Program-made: the position numbers and the translations under genes
DNA from: Chloroflexota bacterium
GTDB lineage: Bacteria; Chloroflexota; Anaerolineae; Anaerolineales; Villigracilaceae
Length of the DNA: 64,000 nucleotides
Direction: 5' to 3'
Assembly (NCBI GenBank): GCA_023459215.1
Contig: JAEWVF010000105.1
Span: 42,340 to 106,339, forward strand
The notes under the pieces: model-generated
Seen by the model: the letters and a program-made list of their open reading frames with translations, nothing else
Told to the model about the DNA's origin: nothing
The model's database searches: none
In this document: in pieces, positions 39,128 to 46,907 of the stretch
How the letters are laid out: each line of letters begins with the position of its first letter
Position numbering within the stretch: the stretch's first letter is position 1

Positions 39128-40798
39128 ATGAACCGAACCGATCTCATTTCCTCCCTGAAATCCAAATCTCCTGATGTGCTCATCGTTGGCGCAGGCATCA
39201 ACGGCGTAGGCACTTTCCGCGACCTGGCGTTGAACGGCGCGGATGTTTTGATCATCGACCGCGGCGATTTCTGCTCTGGGGCTTCGGCGGCCTCCTCGCA
39301 TATGGCCCACGGCGGTATCCGCTACCTGGAAAATGGCGAATTCCGCCTGGTGCGCGAAGCCGTGCAGGAGCGCAACCGCATGATCGAGAATGCCCCGCAC
39401 CTGGTCAAGCCGTTGCCGACGGTGGTGCCGATGTTCAAGCTCTTCTCCGGCCTGCTGAATGCGCCCTTCAAATTCCTGAACCTGCTCGATAAACCGGCTG
39501 AGCGCGGCGCGCTGGTCATCAAAATTGGCCTGATCTTCTACGATACCTTCACCCGCGCCCAGAAAACCGTCCCGCCGCACAAGTTCGAAGGCCGCGAAAA
39601 ATCGCTGGCGAAATACCCCAAACTGGCCCAGGACATCAAGTTTACGGCTACCTATTACGATGGACAGATTCTCAGCCCGGAGCGCTACACCGTTGAGCTG
39701 CTGCTGGATGGCGAAAAGGATGGCGGCAAGGCCCTGAATTATGTCTCGTTTGTCGGCGCGGAAGGCAATTCGATCACCTTGCGCGACGAACTGACCCATG
39801 CAACCTTCCAGATTCAGCCAAAACTGATCATCAATGCCGCCGGGCCGTGGATCGACCTGGTCAACCGCACTTTTGGCGTGGGTGAGCGTTACATCGGCGG
39901 GACGAAAGGCTCACACCTGGTGCTGAACCATCCTGAACTGCGCGAAGCGATTGGCAAGAATGAGTTTTTCTTCGAAAACAAGGATGGCCGCATCGTTTTG
40001 ATTTTCCCCTTCTACGACAAGGTCATCATCGGCACATCGGATATCCCGATCCAGAATCCGGACGAGGCGCGCTGTACGCCCGAGGAAGAGCAATACTTCA
40101 TCGACCTGGTTTCGCGCGTTTTCCCGACCATCAAGGTTGGCCCGGAGCACATTGTTTTCCGCTTCTCCGGTGTGCGCCCGCTTGAGTACATGCAGGCCAA
40201 GACCACCGGCCAGATTACCCGTGACCACAGCATCAAGGAAGACAAGGCCGGCAACATCCCGGTTTATTCGCTGGTTGGCGGCAAGTGGACAAGTTATCGC
40301 GCCTTTGGCGAGCAGGTGGCCGACAAGGTGATGGCCATTCTGGGTAAAACGCGCAAGGCCGATACGCTCAAAACCCCCATTGGCGGTGGCCGGGATTATC
40401 CCGTGGTTGGCCTGGCGCAGATCGAATACATCAAAAAAGTGGCCGACTCGAGCGGATTGGGCGATTTTATCCCCAAGAATCTGTTTGAGCGCTACGGCAC
40501 CCGCGCCATGGAAGTGGCTGAATTCGTCAAGGCCAGCAGCGCCGAGCCGCTCAAGTCCCTGCCCGGCTGGACGGTGGGCGAGGTGCGTTTCCTGGTCGAG
40601 CGCGAAAAAGCCGTCCATGTCGATGACCTGCTCATCCGCCGCTCGACCCTAGCCTGGCTGGGCAACGTAAGCTTGCCAATTGTGCAGGAAATGGCCGAAA
40701 TCATGGGCCAGAGCCTGGGCTGGAGCAGCGCGCAGCGCCAGGCTGAAATCGAACATACGCTCAAGGTACTCGCCGAATACCACGGCGTCCGGCTGTAA
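39128..40798 (+). CDS. glpD: FAD-dependent glycerol-3-phosphate dehydrogenase
   Basis: 556 residues. It oxidises glycerol-3-phosphate to dihydroxyacetone phosphate at the membrane and passes electrons to quinone. Visible are the FAD-binding DVLIVGAGINGVGTFRDLAL, the family signature SSHMAHGGIRYLENGEF, the substrate region TKGSHLVLNH, GTSDIPIQNPDE and VRPLEYMQ, and the C-terminal DAO_C cap. The first-motif GTFRD replaces the more usual GTARD. The closely related GlpA subunit is the alternative, but no glpBC genes follow. ATG 39128 is used; a strong terminator follows. Confidence 0.9.
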   Translation: MNRTDLISSLKSKSPDVLIVGAGINGVGTFRDLALNGADVLIIDRGDFCSGASAASSHMAHGGIRYLENGEFRLVREAVQERNRMIENAPHLVKPLPTVVPMFKLFSGLLNAPFKFLNLLDKPAERGALVIKIGLIFYDTFTRAQKTVPPHKFEGREKSLAKYPKLAQDIKFTATYYDGQILSPERYTVELLLDGEKDGGKALNYVSFVGAEGNSITLRDELTHATFQIQPKLIINAAGPWIDLVNRTFGVGERYIGGTKGSHLVLNHPELREAIGKNEFFFENKDGRIVLIFPFYDKVIIGTSDIPIQNPDEARCTPEEEQYFIDLVSRVFPTIKVGPEHIVFRFSGVRPLEYMQAKTTGQITRDHSIKEDKAGNIPVYSLVGGKWTSYRAFGEQVADKVMAILGKTRKADTLKTPIGGGRDYPVVGLAQIEYIKKVADSSGLGDFIPKNLFERYGTRAMEVAEFVKASSAEPLKSLPGWTVGEVRFLVEREKAVHVDDLLIRRSTLAWLGNVSLPIVQEMAEIMGQSLGWSSAQRQAEIEHTLKVLAEYHGVRL

Positions 40799-40838
40799 GA
40801 ATCAAAAAACGGGAGGCAACTCCCGTTTTTTGATTCTT
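40797..40838. terminator. Perfect bidirectional terminator
   Basis: AAGAATCAAAAAACGGGAG and CTCCCGTTTTTTGATTCTT form a perfect 19-bp stem with loop GCAA between convergent glpD and the DUF2007 gene. Confidence 0.92.
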
Positions 40839-40840
40839 GT

Positions 40841-41110
40841 TTATTGTTCAGGCTCGCTGTCGCTGCCGAGTGAGCCTTCCAATTCGTTATTTTGATAGGC
40901 TTCCAGCCAGGCCAGCGCGGCTGGCAAATCGGCTGGGGCAACGCAAATTTCCACCTTACCGAGCAGCCCGCCGGTCAGCCCGTGGACGGTCCCGGCGGCC
41001 TCCTGGAACAATTCCGCGTGGATGCCTTGCGCCGCCAGCGCAGCCTTAATAACCTCGGCCCCGCCGCGGTCGTTGACTTCGATCAGGGTTTGCCATTCAA
41101 GTTTGGACAT
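40841..41110 (-). CDS. DUF2007-like small protein
   Basis: 89 residues, soluble, acidic tail. The segment WQTLIEVNDRGGAEVIKAAL with GIHAELFQE and ICVAPADLPAALAWLEAY fits the DUF2007 'putative signal transducing protein' fold, a short beta-alpha-beta unit. No enzyme residues are known. It is monocistronic, with the glpD terminator shared at its 3' end. Confidence 0.75.
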   Translation of the reverse strand: MSKLEWQTLIEVNDRGGAEVIKAALAAQGIHAELFQEAAGTVHGLTGGLLGKVEICVAPADLPAALAWLEAYQNNELEGSLGSDSEPEQ

Positions 41111-41171
41111 TTTCTCTCCATTCTTTTGTGCCGGAAAACTATAGAGATTAAGATAATCATTTTGACACGCA

Positions 41172-41210
41172 GGCCCTGAGCGGAGTGTTCTTCAGCGTAG
41201 TCGAAGGGCC
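41172..41210. repeat. Intergenic palindromic copy of the CTTCGACT..CTCAGG repeat
   Basis: GGCCCTGAGCGGAGTGTTCT followed by TCAGCGTAGTCGAAGGGCC, read on the minus strand as CCCTTCGACT...CTCAGGG. The GGCCCT/AGGGCC ends are complementary. Confidence 0.7.
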
Positions 41211-41230
41211 GCTATGGCAAATTAATTTTC

Positions 41231-42055
41231 CTAAAATTGATAGCTCCAGGCCAGGATGAAAATCAGGGTGAACAGGCTGCTGACGATGAGTTGCCGCACC
41301 CCGATTTGGACCGGCTTCGCACCCAGCGCCGGATTGACCGTTCCGAAGAGCGTTTCGCCAAACTGGAGCAGGTACGCCAGCCAAACCCAGGCCGGAATGA
41401 GTCCAAAAACGGATAGTGCGCCAGCCAGGGCCAGGTTGAATCCGGTGTAGGCCATGGCGCGCCATCCGGCCCGGAAACGCCCTGCCAGGTCCGGGTTGCT
41501 CTTCCATTCGCGCTGCTCCAGGCGCAGGTAGGCGTAAATAATCGAGGCCGCCGATTGGAACCAGGTCAACAGCCACAAAAGCCAGCCGGTTGGTTCATAG
41601 GCGTTTTGGCCGATCCAGTAGGCCGCCGGGGCCGAGAGCGCCAGCACCCCGGTCGCCAGGATTTCGATCCCGGCTTGCCTGCGCTCCTCGCGTTTGCTGA
41701 CCAGCCACAGATGCCAGGCGAAAACCGGCACTGCCGGGAGAGCCAGCCAGCCCAGCATGGTGTATCCCAGCGCAATCAATTCTGCTGTGGAGGCCAGTCC
41801 AATCACCCCGTAAACGAACAGCCAAAAACGGGCGGCGGGCAGGTCGCTTTGTGGACGCCGCCCGGAGTAAACCTTGACGGCAACCGTCAGCGGCTGGCGG
41901 ATCAGGAAGGCGGCTACGGCGGCGATTACCAGCGCCAGGGAGGCGGCGCTGAAGGTTGTACCGGCTGAAAGACCGATCAATAGCGGGCTGAAAAGGAATA
42001 CCCACGAACCGTGATCTTGCGGAATGGCGATGTGTTTTTGGAAGTATTTTTTCAT
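41231..42055 (-). CDS. YwiC-like membrane protein
   Basis: 274 residues with eight to nine membrane helices. The conserved N-terminal motif IAIPQDHGSWVFLFSPLLIGL and the loop KVYSGRRPQSDLPAARFWLF match the YwiC family (near nitrate/respiration genes in Bacillus), which has a fold related to UbiA-type prenyltransferases. Function is not established. It is followed by a dispersed repeat and has no operon partner. Confidence 0.82.
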   Translation of the reverse strand: MKKYFQKHIAIPQDHGSWVFLFSPLLIGLSAGTTFSAASLALVIAAVAAFLIRQPLTVAVKVYSGRRPQSDLPAARFWLFVYGVIGLASTAELIALGYTMLGWLALPAVPVFAWHLWLVSKREERRQAGIEILATGVLALSAPAAYWIGQNAYEPTGWLLWLLTWFQSAASIIYAYLRLEQREWKSNPDLAGRFRAGWRAMAYTGFNLALAGALSVFGLIPAWVWLAYLLQFGETLFGTVNPALGAKPVQIGVRQLIVSSLFTLIFILAWSYQF

Positions 42056-42100
42056 CTCAAAGATATTGTAACGCTATTTGGGCTGCTAATGACTCTCCTT

Positions 42101-42160
42101 GCGGGAAACCAGAAAGGACAGGGGATTTGCCTGTCCTTTTTCTTGAGGCGACGATGGGAT
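42101..42160. repeat. Tandem repeat unit A: partial copy of tRNA-Cys 3' end and terminator
   Basis: 60 bp, nearly identical to 42178-42237. It includes 15-16 bp of the tRNA-Cys acceptor and T-arm (GGCGACGATGGGAT) and a perfect hairpin (AAAGGACAGG/CCTGTCCTTT, 42113-42139). Confidence 0.92.
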
Positions 42161-42177
42161 GGCGTCAGTCCCGCCTG

Positions 42178-42237
42178 GCGGGAAACCAGAAAGGAGAGGG
42201 TATTTGCCTGTCCTTTTTCTTGAGGCGACGATGGGAT
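42178..42237. repeat. Tandem repeat unit B: 3' end of the intact tRNA-Cys and its terminator
   Basis: 60 bp, 77 bp away from unit A and differing at a few bases; the hairpin here has one mismatch (AAAGGAGAGG versus CCTGTCCTTT). Confidence 0.92.
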
Positions 42238-42294
42238 TTGAACCCATGATCAGGGTTTTGCAGACCCTTGCCTTAGCCACTTGGCCACGTCGCC
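42223..42294 (-). tRNA. tRNA-Cys (anticodon GCA)
   Basis: 72 nt. Acceptor GGCGACG/CGTCGCC, anticodon arm AGGGT-CTGCAAA-ACCCT, T-arm TGGGTTCAAATCCCA. CCA is not encoded. A hairpin terminator lies just downstream. Confidence 0.95.
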
Positions 42295-42300
42295 GTGTAA

Positions 42301-42382
42301 TCGCTGATAAAAACAACTTGCTGATTGTTGATTGAAGATCAGCGATTGCCTGCACAATCAACAATCTTCAATCTTCAACCAG
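42301..42382. repeat. Word-like repeat between tRNA-Cys and tRNA-Gly
   Basis: Repeated GATTGTTGATTGAAGAT words and their complement AATCAACAATCTTCAATCTT; the two halves could form a long hairpin in the tRNA precursor. Confidence 0.6.
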
Positions 42383-42389
42383 CAGTTTG

Positions 42390-42461
42390 AGCGGGCGATG
42401 GGATTCGAACCCACGACCTTCTCCTTGGCAAGGAGACGTACTACCGCTGTACTACGCCCGC
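42390..42461 (-). tRNA. tRNA-Gly (anticodon GCC)
   Basis: 72 nt. Acceptor GCGGGCG/CGCCCGC, anticodon arm with TCCTT-GCC-AAGGA, T-arm GTGGGTTCGAATCCCAT. CCA is not encoded. Confidence 0.95.
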
Positions 42462-42490
42462 AATCGGTCTTTTTCCTACTTGACCGGGAG

Positions 42491-42563
42491 TGCCGAGAGA
42501 CAGAATCGAACTGACGACACTGCGATTTTCAGTCGCATGCTCTACCAACTGAGCTATCTCGGC
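42491..42563 (-). tRNA. tRNA-Phe (anticodon GAA)
   Basis: 73 nt. Acceptor GCCGAGA/TCTCGGC, D-arm TAGCTCAGTTGGTAGAGCA, anticodon arm TGCGACT-GAA-AATCGCA, discriminator A. CCA is not encoded. Confidence 0.95.
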
Positions 42564-42746
42564 AAGTAGCTTTGTTTGTTAAGCGTGCGTGATTTTACTA
42601 GCAACCCCTGAGAATGTCAAGCAAGTTTTTTGCCAATTTTCGAGATGCATCCCAATGAATTTACAAGGATTTTACAGGCTGCACATACTGGCATAACAGT
42701 CTGATTCTAGAATAGCGATAGTTCAACCAAACAAAAGGAGACCCTT

Positions 42747-43274
42747 ATGAAAAACACACTCTTCAAATTGATGTTCGTTTTGATGCTGGCGGCGTTCCTG
42801 GCCGCGGCACTACCGCTCCAATCTGCTTTTGCTGCCGGATTGGGCGACGAACCGCAGCCGCCCGATCCGCGCGATGGCAGCCGGATGGTCGAGCGCCGCT
42901 TCAAACTCGAGCAGCGCCGCTACGAGGGCCAGGGCAAGGCTTTCGACAAATCGGATGACCTGCTTGCCAAGGCCCAGGAAATCATCGAGCGCGCCAGCGA
43001 CAACGGCCTGGATACCGGCGCGGCCCAGTCAGCCTTGGATGATTTCAAGACCGCTATCGCAGAAGTCAAACCCCTTTACGCCCAGGCAGGGGATTTGATC
43101 GATGACCATGCCGGTTTTGACGGCAGCGGCAAGGTTACGGATGTCCAGGTTGCGGCTGAAACGGTTGAGAAAATCCACAAACTGCTCGACCAGGTGCGCG
43201 ACGATGTCCACGATGAGCGCGAAGCCTTGCAGCACGCCTTATGGGATTTGTTCCAGGAAGGCTTGAAGAAATAA
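42747..43274 (+). CDS. Secreted helical protein, unknown
   Basis: 175 residues. A clear signal peptide (LMFVLMLAAFLAAALPLQSA) ends at AFA-AG, near residue 30. The mature part is highly charged and helical (RRFKLEQRRYEGQGKAF, and long heptad-like stretches to the C-terminus), like a small helical bundle or coiled coil. An AAAGGAGACC Shine-Dalgarno and a possible TAGAAT -10 are upstream; a 13-bp hairpin follows. I know no function for it. Confidence 0.8.
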   Translation: MKNTLFKLMFVLMLAAFLAAALPLQSAFAAGLGDEPQPPDPRDGSRMVERRFKLEQRRYEGQGKAFDKSDDLLAKAQEIIERASDNGLDTGAAQSALDDFKTAIAEVKPLYAQAGDLIDDHAGFDGSGKVTDVQVAAETVEKIHKLLDQVRDDVHDEREALQHALWDLFQEGLKK

Positions 43275-43286
43275 AACAAGCCGGTC

Positions 43287-43322
43287 ATTGCCTGCGCCCG
43301 GTATCTGTTGGGCGCAGGCAAT
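43287..43322 (+). terminator. Hairpin after the secreted protein gene
   Basis: ATTGCCTGCGCCC and GGGCGCAGGCAAT form a perfect 13-bp stem; the T run is short (CCGTTTT), so termination efficiency is uncertain. Confidence 0.65.
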
Positions 43323-43387
43323 TCCGTTTTGGGGCTTTCGCTTGCTTTGCAGTAAAATCAAGGCAACTTCAACAGGAGATGATGACC

Positions 43388-43771
43388 ATGACCCGAACTG
43401 TGATTGCTACTGATAAAGCCCCAAAAGCCCTTGGCCCCTACTCGGCTGCCATCCAAACCGAGCAGTTGGTTTTCTGTTCAGGCCAGACAGGCATCGACCC
43501 GGTCACGAACGAATTGGTTGCCGCCGATGTCGAATCCCAGACCCGCCAGGTGCTTACCAACCTGAAAAACGTACTCGAAGCCGCCGGTTCCGGCCTGGAC
43601 CTGGTGGTCAAAACCACCGTTTTCTTGCGCGACATGGCCGATTTCCCCAAGATGAACGCGATTTATGCCGAATTCTTCCCGGCCAACCCGCCGGCGCGCT
43701 CCACGATTGCGGTGGCGGGCCTGCCTAAGAATGCCCAGGTTGAGATCGAGGCCACCGCGCTGAAACGTTAG
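43388..43771 (+). CDS. ridA: RidA family enamine/imine deaminase
   Basis: 127 residues. RidA hydrolyses reactive enamine/imine intermediates such as 2-aminoacrylate. Visible are KAPKALGPYSAAIQTEQLVF, the GQTGIDPVT loop, the catalytic-site Arg in NPPARSTIAVAGLP and the closing QVEIEATALKR. ATG 43388 is 9 nt after AGGAG and gives the usual length; 43379 and 43382 are alternatives. It precedes a two-component pair by 6 nt. Confidence 0.94.
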   Translation: MTRTVIATDKAPKALGPYSAAIQTEQLVFCSGQTGIDPVTNELVAADVESQTRQVLTNLKNVLEAAGSGLDLVVKTTVFLRDMADFPKMNAIYAEFFPANPPARSTIAVAGLPKNAQVEIEATALKR

Positions 43772-43777
43772 GATTGC

Positions 43778-44458
43778 ATGAGCGCCCAAACCATCCTGCT
43801 GGTCGATGACGAACCCTCCATTTTGCAACTCTCGCGCATGTACCTCGAGCGCGAAGGGTTTGAGATTCAATCAGCGCAGGATGGTTTGCAGGCCTTGCAG
43901 GCAGTCGAGCGCCTGAAACCCGCCCTGCTGGTTCTGGATGTGATGCTGCCAGGACTGGACGGCTTCGAAGTCTGCCGCCGTTTACGGGCCGCGAACAACC
44001 CGCTGCCGATTATCATGCTCACCGCGCGCGATGAGGACATCGACAAAATCCTGGGCCTGGAATTGGGCGCAGACGATTACCTGACCAAACCCTTTAACCC
44101 GCGCGAACTGGTTGCGCGGGTTAAAGCGATTTTGCGCCGGGCGGATAAAAACGGAACTCCCGACTCCGCTCCCTTGCGCCTGGCTGACCTGCTGATTGAT
44201 CCCGCCCGCCGCGAAGTGAGCGTTGGCGGACAGGCCGTGGAGCTGCGTACCCAGGAATTTGAGTTGCTCCACCTGTTGGCCCAGAACCGGGGGCTGGTTT
44301 TCAGCCGCGAGAAACTGCTCGAAAAGGCTTGGGGGTTTGATTTTTACGGCCAGACGCGCACGGTGGATGTCCACATTGCCCAGTTGCGGCGCAAGATTGC
44401 AGCCAGCCAGGTGCGCATCGAAACAGTGACCGGGGTGGGCTACAAGCTGGTCGTGTAG
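43778..44458 (+). CDS. OmpR/PhoB-type response regulator
   Basis: 226 residues. Receiver domain with LVDDEPS, the phospho-acceptor Asp in LLVLDVMLPG, MLTARD and DYLTKPFN; the winged-helix effector follows (LRTQEFELLHLLAQNRG, REKLLEKAWGF, RTVDVHIAQLRRKI). It pairs with the histidine kinase encoded 33 nt downstream. The adjacent exopolysaccharide genes are plausible targets, but no direct site was seen. Confidence 0.95.
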   Translation: MSAQTILLVDDEPSILQLSRMYLEREGFEIQSAQDGLQALQAVERLKPALLVLDVMLPGLDGFEVCRRLRAANNPLPIIMLTARDEDIDKILGLELGADDYLTKPFNPRELVARVKAILRRADKNGTPDSAPLRLADLLIDPARREVSVGGQAVELRTQEFELLHLLAQNRGLVFSREKLLEKAWGFDFYGQTRTVDVHIAQLRRKIAASQVRIETVTGVGYKLVV

Positions 44459-44491
44459 CCACTCTTGGGCTGCCTGGAGGCTTTCCATTCG

Positions 44492-45907
44492 ATGTTTTCA
44501 TCTTTGCGTTCGCGTTTATGGTTAACGTATGCCCTGGTCATTGCGGTTGCCCTGGCGCTTATCACCGCAACTTTCTTTTTATATTTGCTGCGCAACCCTC
44601 CGGCTTACCGTCAGATTACAGTTCAGCTAAACCTGGTATTAAATGTTTTATCCACCCGGAGCGGTGCCTGGAGCGACTTGCCGCCCGTGCGCCTGCAAAG
44701 GTTTTTTCGTGAACAGGATGAACTTTATCAGGCCCGCATCCTGCTGCTGGACTCGGAGCGCAATCTGCTGGTTGATTCTCGCCAGGGCCTGGAGCCGGAG
44801 CTGCTCCATTCCAGGCTGGTTCGGATTGCGCGCCTGACCCAGATTGTCGAGGATGCCGAAGGGCAGCGCTGGTTTTCACTGGCACGGCGCTTGCCCGATG
44901 GCCGCTACCTGGTGGCCGCCGCGCCGCGGCCTTCGCTCTCGGTGCTTTCGGTGCTGACTGATGAGTTCCTGCCGCCGATTTTGCAGGGCGGTATGATTGC
45001 GCTGGTTTTGGCGCTGTTGCTGGCTTTTGGCGTGGCGCGCTGGGTGGCTGATCCCTTACAGCGGTTGGTCAACGCGGCTGGTCAGTTCCCGGCCCAGGGG
45101 GCGAAGCTGCTTCCGCTTGAAGGGCCGCAAGAGGTGCAGGAGTTGGCCCAGGCCTTTAATCAGATGACGGCCAGGGTGCAGTCCAGTCAGCAATCGCAAA
45201 AAGATTTTGTGGCCAATGTTTCACATGAGTTGAAAACCCCGCTGACCTCGGTGCAGGGTTTTGCCCAGGCGCTGCTGGATGGCACTGTTGATACCCCGGA
45301 AGGACAGCGCACGGCCGCCCAGGTGATTTACGATGAAGCCGGGCGGATGCACCGCCTGGTGCTCGATTTGCTTGACCTGGCTCGCCTGGATGCCGGTACG
45401 CTGGAAATGAAGCGTGAACAGGTTGATATCGCGGTTTTGCTCAAGGGTGTGCTTGAGAAATTTTCCTTGCAGGCTGGGCGGGCTGCGGTCAGGATTTCGT
45501 ATAGCGGAGAAGGGCTGCCTGCCATTCCGGGTGATGGGGACCGACTGGCGCAGGTTTTCACCAACCTGGTTGAAAATGCGCTGAAGTTTACGCCGTCTGG
45601 CGGGCAGGTGCAGGTAACGGCTGTCCGCGCAGGAGAATTTTTGCAGGTGCGGGTTGCCGATACCGGCGCAGGAATCAACCCGCAGGCCTTGGCGCATATT
45701 TTCGAGCGCTTTTACCAGGCCGATAAATCGCGCCGGGGCGGACAGGGGCGCGGGGCCGGGCTGGGGTTGGCGATTGTCGCCGAAATTGTCCGCGCGCATG
45801 GTGGTAAAATAAGCGTTCAGAGTTTGCCAGAGCAGGGAAGCGAGTTTTCTGTTTTCCTGCCACTGGTTTCGCCCGACGCTTCTACAATTGTGCGCCAGAA
45901 ACGATAA
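44492..45907 (+). CDS. Sensor histidine kinase
   Basis: 471 residues. One N-terminal TM (LWLTYALVIAVALALITATF), an outer sensor of ~120 residues, a second TM (GGMIALVLALLLAFGVARWV), HAMP, then HisKA with FVANVSHELKTPLTSVQGF and HATPase motifs NLVENALKF, ADTGAGI and GRGAGLGLAIV. ATG 44492 is preferred over the upstream TTG because it has a GGAGG about 12 nt away and starts the first helix correctly. Its stop is immediately followed by the GT2 start, linking signalling to the polysaccharide run. Confidence 0.94.
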   Translation: MFSSLRSRLWLTYALVIAVALALITATFFLYLLRNPPAYRQITVQLNLVLNVLSTRSGAWSDLPPVRLQRFFREQDELYQARILLLDSERNLLVDSRQGLEPELLHSRLVRIARLTQIVEDAEGQRWFSLARRLPDGRYLVAAAPRPSLSVLSVLTDEFLPPILQGGMIALVLALLLAFGVARWVADPLQRLVNAAGQFPAQGAKLLPLEGPQEVQELAQAFNQMTARVQSSQQSQKDFVANVSHELKTPLTSVQGFAQALLDGTVDTPEGQRTAAQVIYDEAGRMHRLVLDLLDLARLDAGTLEMKREQVDIAVLLKGVLEKFSLQAGRAAVRISYSGEGLPAIPGDGDRLAQVFTNLVENALKFTPSGGQVQVTAVRAGEFLQVRVADTGAGINPQALAHIFERFYQADKSRRGGQGRGAGLGLAIVAEIVRAHGGKISVQSLPEQGSEFSVFLPLVSPDASTIVRQKR

Positions 45908-46906
45908 ATGCTCCCAACCGTTTCACTGATTGTTCCCTGTTATAACGAGGAAAAACGCATCCGCAACCTGCTGGATGCGCTTTTGGCGCAAACTTATCCC
46001 CTGGAAAAAATGGCTGTGACCATCGCCGATGGTTTATCGCAGGATCGTACCCGCCAGGTAATCGCGGATTTTCAGCGCGAGCATCCGCAACTGGCAATCA
46101 AGGTGGTCGATAACAATGCCGGCACCATCCCGGCGGCGCTGAACCGGGCGATTGAAGCCTCGGCGGGTGAGCTGATTATCCGCCTGGATGGGCACTCTGC
46201 CCCTTATCCGGATTATGTCGAGCGTTCGGTTGCCGCTCTCCAGGCGGAAGTCGCCGAGAATGTCGGCGGGGTCTGGGAGATTCGCCCGGGGGCGCAGGGC
46301 TGGCTGGCGGAATCGATTGCGGCGGCAGCCGCCCATCCGCTTGGGGTGGGGGATGCGCTTTACCGACACGCCAGGCAGCCGGCCTATGTCGATACGGTCC
46401 CGTTTGGGGCCTTCCGGCGCGCCCTGCTTGAAAAAGTCGGCAAATTCGATGAGTCGCTGCTCTCCAACGAGGATTACGAATTCAATACGCGTATCCGCCA
46501 ATCGGGCGGACGGGTTTGGCTCGATCCGCAAATCCGCTCGGTGTACTTTGCGCGTTCGACGCTAAAAGATTTGGCGCGCCAGTACTGGCGCTACGGCCTT
46601 TGGAAATGGCAAATGCTGCGGCGTTACCCGGCGACCCTTCGTTGGCGGCAGGCCTTGCCGCCGCTTTTTGTGTTGGCGGTATTGATTTCTTTCGGGTCAT
46701 CCTGGTTTTGGCCGGTTTTTGGCTGGTTCTTGGCGTTCTTGCTGGCGGTGTATTTCGGTGTGTTGTTGGCGGCTGGCGCGCAGAAGGCTTTCCGCGAGAA
46801 AAAGGCTTTTCTTGTTTTTGGGCTGCCGCTGGCCATTCCTGTGATGCATTTTTCCTGGGGGCTTGGCTTCCTGTGGAGTATTTTGTTCGGAGTAAAACGT
46901 CCCTGA
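45908..46906 (+). CDS. Glycosyltransferase family 2, membrane-anchored
   Basis: 332 residues. GT-A fold: SLIVPCYNEEKRIRNLLDAL, a DxD-like LIIRLDGHSAPYPDYVER, the acceptor-side VPFGAFRRALLEKVGKF and the EDYEFNTRI motif (ED..). Three to four C-terminal hydrophobic helices anchor it. The closest general type is a succinoglycan/ExoA-like transferase. The start directly follows the kinase stop. It probably extends a lipid-linked polysaccharide; donor and acceptor are unknown. Confidence 0.9.
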   Translation: MLPTVSLIVPCYNEEKRIRNLLDALLAQTYPLEKMAVTIADGLSQDRTRQVIADFQREHPQLAIKVVDNNAGTIPAALNRAIEASAGELIIRLDGHSAPYPDYVERSVAALQAEVAENVGGVWEIRPGAQGWLAESIAAAAAHPLGVGDALYRHARQPAYVDTVPFGAFRRALLEKVGKFDESLLSNEDYEFNTRIRQSGGRVWLDPQIRSVYFARSTLKDLARQYWRYGLWKWQMLRRYPATLRWRQALPPLFVLAVLISFGSSWFWPVFGWFLAFLLAVYFGVLLAAGAQKAFREKKAFLVFGLPLAIPVMHFSWGLGFLWSILFGVKRP

Positions 46907-46907
46907 T

